The notes below the pieces were generated by a model. The model searched no databases. It had not been told where the DNA came from and saw only the letters and a list, made by a program, of their open reading frames with translations. The position numbers and the translations under genes were made by a program. Shown in pieces: positions 54,522 through 61,566 of a DNA stretch of 61,566 nucleotides (the first letter of the stretch is position 1; every line of letters starts with the position of its first letter). Source of the stretch: Lachnospiraceae bacterium (GTDB taxonomy: Bacteria > Bacillota > Clostridia > Lachnospirales > Lachnospiraceae). The stretch is from NCBI GenBank assembly GCA_017521985.1, contig JAFXAZ010000105.1, positions 1-61,566 on the forward strand. The letters are read 5' to 3'.

Positions 54522-55229
54522 TCACGGCAACAATCTTTTCGTAGTTCCCTTTAAATACACCTGGCACTGCTTAAAGCCTTCTGCATATTCTGCACCGCAC
54601 TGGAAGCCGCGGTATCTGCAGCAGGTTCTCACCATGTCCGGAAAATCAATATGGTCATGCTCTCTCATCCAGACAATCTGGGATTCATGGCATTCCAGCA
54701 TTTCCAATTTCTTGTCGATATATGGCGTCACATCCACGTACTCGGTAGGATTAAAGTTTACTCCACACAGGGTATCCATGTAATAAATCGGCACCAATCT
54801 GGCTACTTCTTCCACTTCTGTAAAATAATGTGGACAGGTAGCCGCAAAGGAAGCGTCAAATACCAGCTTGGATACTGCGTTATGATCCGGCATATAATCC
54901 TCCGGGTCATGGGTAATGATAAAGTCCGGATTTACCTTGCGGATAATATTTACCACCTTATCTCTGGACTCTTTATTATTATCATAAATTTCCAAATCAT
55001 CGAAACCGCCATGGATTACCTCGATATCTCCAAGTGCACCTGCTTTGATTGCTTCACCGGCACGCATTTCGGCCAATTCTTTTGGCATAATGATTTCATG
55101 CCCCTTATCGCCGCTGCACAAATGGCAGACTACCACGCGGTCTCCACGCTCTTTACATTTTAACAAGGTGCCTGCACATGCGATTTCCACATCATCCGGA
55201 TGACAGGATATTACTAAAACGGTATACAT
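54522..55229 (-). CDS. PIG-L/LmbE-family N-deacetylase
   Basis: A 235-residue zinc deacetylase. Start MYTVLVISCHPDDVEIACAG at 55229 with a GGAGG site; HPDDVE, 'DPEDYMPDHNAVSKLV' and the late His in 'CPHYF' supply the zinc and catalytic residues known in the family (GlcNAc-PI, mycothiol and bacillithiol deacetylases). Last gene of a four-gene operon with a NagB-like protein, which suggests an N-acetylated sugar or sugar conjugate as substrate. Confidence 0.88.
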   Translation of the reverse strand: MYTVLVISCHPDDVEIACAGTLLKCKERGDRVVVCHLCSGDKGHEIIMPKELAEMRAGEAIKAGALGDIEVIHGGFDDLEIYDNNKESRDKVVNIIRKVNPDFIITHDPEDYMPDHNAVSKLVFDASFAATCPHYFTEVEEVARLVPIYYMDTLCGVNFNPTEYVDVTPYIDKKLEMLECHESQIVWMREHDHIDFPDMVRTCCRYRGFQCGAEYAEGFKQCQVYLKGTTKRLLP

Positions 55230-55241
55230 ACTATCCTCCAA

Positions 55242-56180
55242 TTAATTACATTCTGCTACTAATGGACCTGCCAGTTCCTTCAGATAGAAAAGCTTACCAG
55301 GCAAGGTTGGCATGTAAGTAGATGTAATATTCATGTCAGGACCATAGTGTAATGTAGTTAAAAAGCTCATGCCCTGCCAGCCCATGCCACGGCCGAGTGT
55401 ACCGTCTGCACCACCGATAATATAGTCAGCCTGTAAGAAAAGACCAGGACCAATGGTGTTTGCTCTACAAGGAACCAAAGTGGTACGGCTCTTAAAGCTG
55501 GTAAGTGCGTTCTGTTCGATAGTTAAAGGATGTAACTTTGCACCAATACGGTAAGGAGCTGCCTTCCATTCTGCCTCAGAAGCATAATCTTCTGCAAACT
55601 GTGGCTCCCAGAATGCAATGTGGCACATTCTTCCAATACCAAATACTAAAACTAACTTTGCACCCTCTGCCTTCAATGCTGCAATTTTCTCAGGATATGT
55701 AGGCAGGTTCTTCTTTGTAGCAAAGTTTCTCTGTCCTTCCGGCACAGTTAAATCACCCAACTTATCAAAGAAAGCCTGCTTCATGCTGTACTCAAAGGAT
55801 GCAGGGTTGTCAGAAGAAAGGGTATTGCCGTCCTTGTCTGACCACTCATCCATGTTAAAGGTATAAACATGCTTACAGTCTACGTTCCATGCTGTCAGGA
55901 AATATACTGCCCACTTATACATACCCATAGGACCAACCGGTAAAATCATGGCAAGCTTTCTGCCCTCGTCCTTTGCCAGCTTAATCTGTAAAGCAATTTC
56001 GTGACCCATTAAGGTATCAAAATCGTTGATATTGTCACACTCTATTGGATTAAAATCCTTGTTCCAAAACGCTTCTCTTGCCACACCCTTTTCGCAACAA
56101 GCGTCAATTTTTGCCATATCCCATCCCTTTGGATAAAAGCCTTCCAATAAACTACCTTCTACTGTTGTTAAAAAATTCAT
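55242..56180 (-). CDS. NagB-like sugar isomerase/deaminase
   Basis: A 312-residue protein of the glucosamine-6-phosphate isomerase/6-phosphogluconolactonase superfamily. '[17 protein letters not shown]' is the phosphate loop, '[16 protein letters not shown]' matches the NagB NLDEY/W region, and '[17 protein letters not shown]' matches the catalytic GIGxDGHIAFNEP, with Asp-Gly replaced by Met-Cys and Asn by Trp. It is longer than NagB (about 266). It probably acts on an aminosugar phosphate, but the changed catalytic box makes a new substrate likely. Confidence 0.8.
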   Translation of the reverse strand: MNFLTTVEGSLLEGFYPKGWDMAKIDACCEKGVAREAFWNKDFNPIECDNINDFDTLMGHEIALQIKLAKDEGRKLAMILPVGPMGMYKWAVYFLTAWNVDCKHVYTFNMDEWSDKDGNTLSSDNPASFEYSMKQAFFDKLGDLTVPEGQRNFATKKNLPTYPEKIAALKAEGAKLVLVFGIGRMCHIAFWEPQFAEDYASEAEWKAAPYRIGAKLHPLTIEQNALTSFKSRTTLVPCRANTIGPGLFLQADYIIGGADGTLGRGMGWQGMSFLTTLHYGPDMNITSTYMPTLPGKLFYLKELAGPLVAECN

Positions 56181-56203
56181 AATGTGTTCCTTCCTTTCTA
56201 TTT

Positions 56204-57130
56204 TTACAGCATCTGTTTTGCTGCCAATTCCTTAATTACTGCCTGTACAATCTTGTCCACGTCATACTTAGCAGGTGCCTTGCCTACAGAGCTGAACAAT
56301 TCCAGTTTCTTTAATACTTCCTGTTTGATAGCCTCTACTGCTGCAGGAATCAGGTCAATTACGCCCTTATCCATAGAAGTGAACTGTCTGAACTCTGCCT
56401 TTACTGCTGCAATATTGATATCTGTAAAAATATTTACCTTGCTGATACCAAGCTCGATAGCCTTTCTAAAATCGTTATCGGTAAGACCGGAACCGCCATG
56501 CAATACTAATGGCACATCGATAGTTTTGCGAATTTTCTCGATACGTGCAAAGTCTAACTTAGGTGGTAACTTGTAAGCACCGTGAGCATTACCTACGGCA
56601 ATCGCCAAGGCATCTACTTTGGTCTTCTCCACAAAATCCTTTGCAAGCTTTGGATCGGTAAAATACTTAGATGGGTCTGCCAGATGGGAGCTTCCCTCTG
56701 CAGAGCCTTCATTATCACCTACATGACCCAGCTCACCTTCAATGGTTGCACCATAAGAGTGTGCAATCTCTGCCATCTCACGAACCTTTTCCACATTTAC
56801 CTCATATGGGTCTGTAGAACAGTCATACATAATGGATGAAAAGCCCAGCTCCAGCGCCTTGATACAGGTCTCCTTATTCAGACCGTGATCCAAATGCACT
56901 ACTACCGGTACATTTGCCTTCTTTGCCATAGGGATCAGGTAATAGGATACCTCATCCAACGGACCGTATGGCAAAAGCACCTCTGCGGTACCCATAATAA
57001 CCGGAGAACGGCTCTGCTCTGCTGCTGCAATAATACCTCTTGCAAGCTCCAGATTTACTGCATTAAATAAACCTACTGCGTATTTTCCCTGCTGTGCCGG
57101 TTTTAGCACTTCGTTCATATTTACTAACAT
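56204..57130 (-). CDS. Class II fructose/tagatose-bisphosphate-type aldolase
   Basis: A 308-residue zinc aldolase. '[29 protein letters not shown]' (read in parts), zinc ligands in [23 protein letters not shown], 'GEIG'-like [12 protein letters not shown], '[14 protein letters not shown]' and '[18 protein letters not shown]'. It is in the KbaY/GatY/FbaA family. With kinase, isomerase and deacetylase it completes a route from a phosphorylated ketose to triose phosphates. Confidence 0.92.
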   Translation of the reverse strand: MLVNMNEVLKPAQQGKYAVGLFNAVNLELARGIIAAAEQSRSPVIMGTAEVLLPYGPLDEVSYYLIPMAKKANVPVVVHLDHGLNKETCIKALELGFSSIMYDCSTDPYEVNVEKVREMAEIAHSYGATIEGELGHVGDNEGSAEGSSHLADPSKYFTDPKLAKDFVEKTKVDALAIAVGNAHGAYKLPPKLDFARIEKIRKTIDVPLVLHGGSGLTDNDFRKAIELGISKVNIFTDINIAAVKAEFRQFTSMDKGVIDLIPAAVEAIKQEVLKKLELFSSVGKAPAKYDVDKIVQAVIKELAAKQML

Positions 57131-57156
57131 GTTTTAATCCTCCTGTCTGTTCTGTT

Positions 57157-58179
57157 TTATATTTCATCAAGCGTTAATCGCTCGAATGTTTCACACATTT
57201 TTTCAATTTCAGCCCTTGTCTTCATACCACTGATAGAATCGCTGGCTGTCAGATTACAAGCAGCCGCTGCAGATGCAAATTCCAAAAGCTTCTTATTATC
57301 AAATCCCTGGTCAATACCATACAGACATGCCGCCGCAAAGGAATCTCCTGCACCAACACTGCCCTTGATATATCCCTTTGGCAATTTCAAAGAAGGTACT
57401 ATCACAAACTCGCCGCTCTTGTCCAACAAAAAGCCTGCTTCCACACAATGAACAATGACCTTTTCACGCACACCATACTCCATAAAGGCTTCCATGGTTG
57501 CTTTGATATTTGCCACATCAATTCTGTCATCTGCTGTTCTTGGAGAAAGCCCCGTTACCTTACAGCATTCGATTTCGTTCATTATCGTATAATCACAATA
57601 TTTCAGTGCCGGAATGATTTTTTCTTTAAAACGGTCACTATCCTCACTTACCGCGTCCACAGAGGTCTTGATCCCTTTTTCAGATACCATATGAAGCAAT
57701 CGCGCCATCTTCGTACCATACTCCTCATCCTCTGCATCCAACGCTCCTAAAAGCAATATGTATCCCGCATGGAAAATCTTGCAATCCAGTGCATCTATAT
57801 CAATATCCTCGATGCCAAATTCATGATTAATGCCGCAGGATAAAAAGAATGTTCTAGCACCGGTAGACTTCTCGGTCATTACATCATCAAAAGAAGTTTC
57901 TTTTCCTTCTGCTACCTTCACACCGCTTACGTCTACCCCGTATTTTGCCATTTCTTCTATCAAAAATTTGCCGTTATCGTCACTGCCTACTTTGCCAAGC
58001 GCCTTTAACGTTACGTTTGAGTCCATCTTTGCAATGTTAATAATAGTATTCGGCACACAACCGCCTACCGCTTTCACAGTATCCGTAATATGCACCAGCA
58101 TATTTTTTTCCGGATACCGTTCAATCATCTTCACAATATCCACCAAGATATTGCCGGCAATGGTAATTCCTTCTCTCAT
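57157..58179 (-). CDS. PfkB-family sugar kinase
   Basis: A 340-residue ribokinase-type kinase. Start at 58179 (MREGITIAGNILVDIVKMI) fits the GGGAG spacing better than the ATG two codons upstream. The motifs are 'GGCVPNTIINIAKM', 'ALGKVGSDDNGKFLIEEM', and the anion hole 'KGSVGAGDSFAAACLYGI'. First gene of the operon, divergent from the AraC gene. Sugar substrate unknown; a ketose phosphate to bisphosphate step would feed the aldolase. Confidence 0.9.
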   Translation of the reverse strand: MREGITIAGNILVDIVKMIERYPEKNMLVHITDTVKAVGGCVPNTIINIAKMDSNVTLKALGKVGSDDNGKFLIEEMAKYGVDVSGVKVAEGKETSFDDVMTEKSTGARTFFLSCGINHEFGIEDIDIDALDCKIFHAGYILLLGALDAEDEEYGTKMARLLHMVSEKGIKTSVDAVSEDSDRFKEKIIPALKYCDYTIMNEIECCKVTGLSPRTADDRIDVANIKATMEAFMEYGVREKVIVHCVEAGFLLDKSGEFVIVPSLKLPKGYIKGSVGAGDSFAAACLYGIDQGFDNKKLLEFASAAAACNLTASDSISGMKTRAEIEKMCETFERLTLDEI

Positions 58180-58349
58180 CCCCATTCTCTCCCTTCTTGA
58201 TTACCTTTTTGTTTATGTTTTATTTTTTAACAAATCTTCCCACCATTATTGCTTCTAAGTACATTTTATGCTAAAATCTCTTAAAAGTATTTATTATATG
58301 TTCTTATACATTTAACACATCGTACCCATTTTATTTACCGGAGGTTATT

Positions 58350-59228
58350 ATGGATTTTAAATTTGTACCGGTTACACCGGAAATTGAAATTACCGGCTTT
58401 CATTCTATTTACTACTTTGAATTTGACAAAAATTTTTATCACACCCCGGAAAAGCATGCTTTCTGGGAATTAGTGTACGTAGACGACGGCTGTATCAATG
58501 CCATTGTGGACGGTGTGGGCTGTGAACTCTCCAAGGGACAAGTGATTTTTCATACCCCGGATGAACCCCACTCCCACATTGCCAATCACAGAGACTCCAG
58601 CAATCTGGTGGTTATTTCCTTCGCATGCTCCAGTCCAATGATGACCTATTTTACCCGAAAAATTTTTAATTTGGGCAAAGATTCTCAAAAAATACTTTCC
58701 CTCTTTTTAAAAGAAGCTCGAAACGCCATAGGACACCTTCCGGGAAATTACCATAACAAATCTCCGTTAGACTTTTCCCATGCGATTCCCGGCTCTGTAC
58801 AGTTGATGCAGTGTTACTTGGTAGAATTTTTATTTTCACTCATCCGCAGCGATGAAGCCTTGGTTCAGGATATGCTCCACACCAAAGCATCCCGCCTGAT
58901 AGCAGAAAGCTCTCTGGTAACCTCCATGGAACGCTTTATGGAAGAACACCTGGCAGACACGCCTTCTCTCCCACTTCTGTGCGAGCACTTTTCCTTAAGC
59001 CGCACCTACCTGTGCCGCATTTTCAAAGAAGGCACAGACAAAAGCCCTGTGGATTACTGGATTGAATTAAAAATAAAAGAAGCCAAGAAGCTCATTCGTG
59101 AGGGTAACCATAATATTACCCAGATTTCCGAGCTCCTCGGCTATACAAGTATTCATCATTTTACCAGAATGTTTAAGAGAGTGACGGGATTGTCTCCTAC
59201 CGCATATCGGACGTCTGTGCGGTTGTGA
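58350..59228 (+). CDS. AraC-family transcription regulator
   Basis: A 292-residue regulator with an N-terminal cupin (1-~150, 'FWELVYVDDGCINAIVDGVGCELSKGQVIFHTPDEPHSH', read in parts) and two HTHs at the C-terminus: 'LPLLCEHFSLSRTYLCRIFKEGTDKSPVDYWIELK' and 'ITQISELLGYTSIHHFTRMFKRVTGLSPTAYR' (read in parts). It probably controls the divergent kinase operon in response to a sugar. GGAGG site at 58340. Confidence 0.93.
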   Translation: MDFKFVPVTPEIEITGFHSIYYFEFDKNFYHTPEKHAFWELVYVDDGCINAIVDGVGCELSKGQVIFHTPDEPHSHIANHRDSSNLVVISFACSSPMMTYFTRKIFNLGKDSQKILSLFLKEARNAIGHLPGNYHNKSPLDFSHAIPGSVQLMQCYLVEFLFSLIRSDEALVQDMLHTKASRLIAESSLVTSMERFMEEHLADTPSLPLLCEHFSLSRTYLCRIFKEGTDKSPVDYWIELKIKEAKKLIREGNHNITQISELLGYTSIHHFTRMFKRVTGLSPTAYRTSVRL

Positions 59229-59330
59229 GCACCATAAAATTCTGATATAAAACTTTCAACTTCGCCTTTGTCCACCTCTACTTTGTACTAACCTACCATA
59301 CCACCCAGCACAGACTACAGCAAAAATAAC

Positions 59331-59360
59331 GCATACCGACGTCTACGCCGGTATGCGCTT
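59331..59360. terminator. Terminator between AraC gene and surface gene
   Basis: GCATACCG (59331-59338) and CGGTATGC (59349-59356) form an 8-bp stem. It is followed by GCTTTTGGG on plus and GTTATTTTTG on minus, so it can serve both converging genes. The left border of the 375-bp repeat starts at its right arm. Confidence 0.8.
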
Positions 59361-59725
59361 TTGGGATGGTTAAATTATTATAACTTTTTTGTAAATTCAT
59401 TCCCCTAATGTCAAGTCTACTCAAACATAACTCTGCCAATTATTCAGCAGGTACAAGAGTCACAGGCTCACTTGGTTCAGTAGCAGTAATCAAGCTCACA
59501 TCATCAAAATAAACAGTTCCGGCTTTACCATCAATTGTTGCATTTCGGAAGAAAAAGGTAGCTTTAGTTGCTGTATCATCCAACTTGAATGTTTTACTAA
59601 TATGTACCCATTCACCGTTTGTATTCTCGAGTTTTTCTTCTATATATATTTTATCTAAGTTCGTTTTGCCAGCCTTTGGTTGTACATAAATCTCTGCATA
59701 CGTATCTCCCTCTACTTTAACATAA
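59351..59725. repeat. Long direct repeat, copy 1
   Basis: Nearly identical to 61192-61566, where the window ends, with only a handful of single-base differences over 375 bp. It covers the 3' untranslated part and the last about 95 codons of the surface gene. Confidence 0.95.
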
Positions 59726-60801
59726 GCAGAAATCGTATACCACTTTCCTCCTGTAAGTCCTGAATTCACAGGATAATATACACCAACACCACGTCTATTC
59801 TCCTGCACATCAGCACTGCTAATATTAACACGGAGTGAAGCTGTTCCACTCTTGAACTCTGTAGTATCTAACTCTAGCTTCCAATCAATACCAGTGTGAC
59901 TAGCACCATCTCGTTTCCATGTGCCATTTGGAAGGTCATCTTTACTGTTCCAACCTTCTTCAAAACCACCAGTTAGAATAAATTCTTTCCCTGCCTCAAA
60001 ACAGCTGTTACTCCATTTCGGATATTCACCCATGTTGGATTTTACCAAAGGAGTAATCGTTAGGTTATCAAATTGGGTAGCACCGGAAGCTTCAATATAA
60101 AATGCCTTGTTTTTACCAGCATAAACTTCTTTAACCATTTCGTCTGCATACTCAAGTTCCTTTGACTGAGTATTACCCTCTTCATCTGTCCATTCTAAAC
60201 GAATACATATGCTGACCTGGGCAGTCTTACCGCCTTTTTCTAATAACTTATTCATTGCTGTTGTACCGAAGTACGGCTTGAAAATAAGCTTGAAAGTATC
60301 GTCACCCACTTTACTGATTCTTTCCACCTGTTCCACCATCGTTGCAAACATATATCCGTCTGTATCATTGTAAACAGGCATTTGTCCGTTGTCTGCAGCC
60401 GGTATAAAGTTAGTAACCTTCAAAACTCCGGTCTTACTTTCAGAACCGTCAATGATTTTTGTTTTTCCATATGCATTAAAAGCATATGCTTTCAAAAAAC
60501 GACCATTTAAATCAATTGTTATAGCCTTATTAGGTGCAATGCTTGCCTCTGCTCCCAAATCAATGTTATCAAGCAGCATAATGATATCATTATCATTAGC
60601 CGCATCAATTGCTAACTCTAAACTTGTATAAGAATTGCCACCTACTATCTGAGCCACATTCCCATCCATTGCTCCAGCCTGCACCGTCATGCTGCCTGTT
60701 GGCAAAGCTGAAAAAAACATAAGAACTGCTAGAAGCCATGCAGCAAGCCTGTTCAAGTTATACTTTTTCAGTCTTCTTTGTGATTTAAAAATCTTATCCA
60801 T
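59440..60801 (-). CDS. Secreted surface protein with CBM-like C-terminal domain
   Basis: A 453-residue exported protein. Start MDKIFKSQRRLKKYNLNRLA at 60801 with an AAAGGAGAAA site; the signal peptide hydrophobic core AAWLLAVLMFFSALPTG ends near VQAGA. The first part ('SYTSLELAIDAANDNDIIMLLDNIDL', read in parts, 'ITIDLNGRFL') looks like a beta-helix. From about 285 on a beta-sandwich carbohydrate-binding module of CBM4/9/22 type is seen ('FILTGGFEEGWNSKDDLPNGTW', read in parts; 'SLRVNISS'; 'WYTISAYVKVEGDTYAEIYV', 'GTVYFDDVSLI'). The C-terminal tail ends SEPVTLVPAE without LPXTG. A near-identical second copy begins at the window end. Confidence 0.85.
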   Translation of the reverse strand: MDKIFKSQRRLKKYNLNRLAAWLLAVLMFFSALPTGSMTVQAGAMDGNVAQIVGGNSYTSLELAIDAANDNDIIMLLDNIDLGAEASIAPNKAITIDLNGRFLKAYAFNAYGKTKIIDGSESKTGVLKVTNFIPAADNGQMPVYNDTDGYMFATMVEQVERISKVGDDTFKLIFKPYFGTTAMNKLLEKGGKTAQVSICIRLEWTDEEGNTQSKELEYADEMVKEVYAGKNKAFYIEASGATQFDNLTITPLVKSNMGEYPKWSNSCFEAGKEFILTGGFEEGWNSKDDLPNGTWKRDGASHTGIDWKLELDTTEFKSGTASLRVNISSADVQENRRGVGVYYPVNSGLTGGKWYTISAYVKVEGDTYAEIYVQPKAGKTNLDKIYIEEKLENTNGEWVHISKTFKLDDTATKATFFFRNATIDGKAGTVYFDDVSLITATEPSEPVTLVPAE

Positions 60802-60868
60802 CACTTTTTCTCCTTTCCATTGATAAAAAAGTTTTTTGATTTTTGTCACCTTTTACGGACTTTGTAGA

Positions 60869-60988
60869 TTAAAACCAATTATAGTCCACCTCTATGGTGC
60901 CCAACGACCCCGTTGGTTCTAGCATAATCTCTTCCTCTTCCACAAATTTCATCATCTCTGCTTCCGGCTTCATATATTCTTTCTTCAT
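60869..60988 (-). CDS. Small 39-residue protein, precursor-like
   Basis: A 39-codon frame: ATG at 60988 after an AGAGGTGG ribosome site, stop TAA at 60869-60871. The start reads MKKEYMKPEAEMMKFVEE and the end EPTGSLGTIEVDYNWF. It lies 68 bp upstream of the surface gene, in the same direction. The MKKEYxKPExExxxFxxEE beginning is seen in many short proteins of gut Firmicutes near exported-protein genes or peptide-modifying enzymes; their role is not established. No modifying enzyme is encoded nearby. It is too short for standard length cut-offs and would usually be missed. Confidence 0.6.
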   Translation of the reverse strand: MKKEYMKPEAEMMKFVEEEEIMLEPTGSLGTIEVDYNWF

Positions 60989-61280
60989 ACAACCACCTCT
61001 TTTATTTTTGAAAAATATCCAAGTATTCATTTGTAAAAGTTACAATTGTCTAATATTTTCTGTTCCTATAAGTGTGCCATCTGTTGTAACAATAAATTTA
61101 TCAAACCATAAATTATTTTAGCGTATTTCACGCCTATAGTTCTATAATACAACTGGGGTCGCGGTTGGTGTCTCCGTCGGTACCCCAGTTAGTATGCGCT
61201 TTTGGGATGGTTAAATTATTATAACTTTTTTGTAAATTCATTCCCCTAATGTCAAGTCTACTCAAACATAACTCTACCAA
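60989..61280. other. Intergenic region between tandem surface genes
   Basis: About 290 bp. It contains the ribosome site of the small gene, a 25-codon open stretch without start (complement of 61040-61117) and a GC-rich inverted repeat (61151-61190). From 61192 the long direct repeat begins. Confidence 0.6.
61151..61190. repeat. GC-rich inverted repeat
   Basis: AACTGGGGT (61151-61159) and ACCCCAGTT (61182-61190), a 9-bp perfect stem around a GC-rich 22-base loop. It stands at the position where copy 1 of the long repeat has its terminator, with a different sequence, so probably the terminator of the second surface gene. Confidence 0.65.
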
Positions 61281-61566
61281 TTATTCAGCAGGTACAAGAG
61301 TCACAGGCTCACTTGATTCAGTAGCAGTAATCAAGCTCACATCATCAAAATAAACAGTTCCGGCTTTACCATCAATTGTTGCATTTCGGAAGAAAAAGGT
61401 AGCTTTAGTTGCTGTATCATCCAACTTGAATGTTTTACTAATATGTACCCACTCACCGTTTGTATTCTCGAGTTTTTCTTCTATATATATTTTATCTAAG
61501 TTCGTTTTGCCAGCCTTTGGTTGTACATAAATCTCTGCATACGTATCTCCCTCTACTTTAACATAA
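61192..61566. repeat. Long direct repeat, copy 2 (cut by window end)
   Basis: Matches 59351-59725 at an offset of 1841 bp with few base changes; it continues beyond the window. Confidence 0.95.
61281..61566 (-). CDS. Second surface protein, C-terminal part (partial)
   Basis: The last 95 codons of a gene nearly identical to the end of the gene at 59440-60801: same CBM-type end 'YAEIYVQPKAGKTNLDKIYI', 'GTVYFDDVSLI' and the tail VTLVPAE. The only visible residue change is Pro to Ser in the tail (TESSEPV in place of TEPSEPV). The N-terminal part lies beyond the window. Confidence 0.9.
   Translation of the reverse strand, partial: YVKVEGDTYAEIYVQPKAGKTNLDKIYIEEKLENTNGEWVHISKTFKLDDTATKATFFFRNATIDGKAGTVYFDDVSLITATESSEPVTLVPAE

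Noticed and set aside
61040-61117. Gene fragment on the minus strand (open stretch of 25 codons, VTTDGTLIGTENI)
   Set aside because: It looks protein-like but has no start codon or ribosome site and is too short to assign; possibly a remnant from the tandem duplication.
1-61566. tRNA, rRNA, tmRNA or SRP RNA genes
   Set aside because: The intergenic regions were read for such genes and no cloverleaf or conserved RNA core was recognised; this is by eye and not exhaustive.

Overview
The window looks like a chromosomal segment of a low-GC, Gram-positive Clostridia, most probably a Lachnospiraceae-type gut anaerobe. The evidence is: the linkage ylxM-ffh-rpsP-KH protein-rimM-trmD-rplS, smc/ftsY next to rnc-acpP-plsX-rpmF, strong AGGAGG ribosome sites, Firmicutes-type LexA boxes, a Spo0A-type DNA-binding domain, pta-ackA acetate fermentation, and surface proteins with carbohydrate-binding modules. 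Almost every gene lies on the minus strand, so the layout below is given left to right while transcription mostly runs right to left.

Left part (1-7170): the start of a secreted protein, a polysaccharide-type ABC importer (lipoprotein plus two permeases, no ATPase), a decayed IS200/IS605-type element with an intact-looking TnpB, a deleted TnpA remnant and a probable omegaRNA/right end, and a family 2 glycosyltransferase. Core block 1 (7289-15835): rny, recX-recA with SOS boxes, cinA, pgsA, rimO, rpoZ, gmk, yicC/yloC. Between divergent yloC and rqcH lies a striking array of seven palindromes spaced about 53 bp apart. Then follow rqcH, an esterase, a SpoVB/MurJ-type flippase, glgA, a Spo0A-like protein without receiver domain that carries a 0A box upstream, pepT, a purine permease and a two-component system. 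Core block 2 (28667-47927): yraN, two signal peptidases, rbgA, rnhB, the rplS-trmD-rimM-KH-rpsP-ffh-ylxM run, a YitT protein, threonine deaminase, ftsY, smc, rnc, acpP, plsX, rpmF, yceD, ackA, pta. Then tmcAL diverges, with a perfect Rex-type operator in front of it.

Accessory block (49573-54432): an AT-rich island with an XRE/ImmA-type protease/PIN-like nuclease operon, a MazE-like antitoxin translationally coupled to a C39/papain-like protein instead of MazF, an unrecognised 479-residue acidic protein whose strongest start is cut off by an in-frame stop, and an XRE regulator with its own operators. Right part (54522-61566): a four-gene amino-sugar-type catabolic operon (PIG-L deacetylase, NagB-like isomerase/deaminase, class II aldolase, PfkB kinase) divergent from an AraC regulator, then two nearly identical tandem surface-protein genes with a 39-codon small gene between them.

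The most interesting undescribed candidates are the helically phased seven-palindrome array in front of rqcH, the MazE-like/cysteine-protease pair, the receiver-less Spo0A, the XRE-ImmA-PIN operon, and the PIG-L/NagB-like sugar operon. All functional statements rest on reading sequence and family knowledge; no database search was run.
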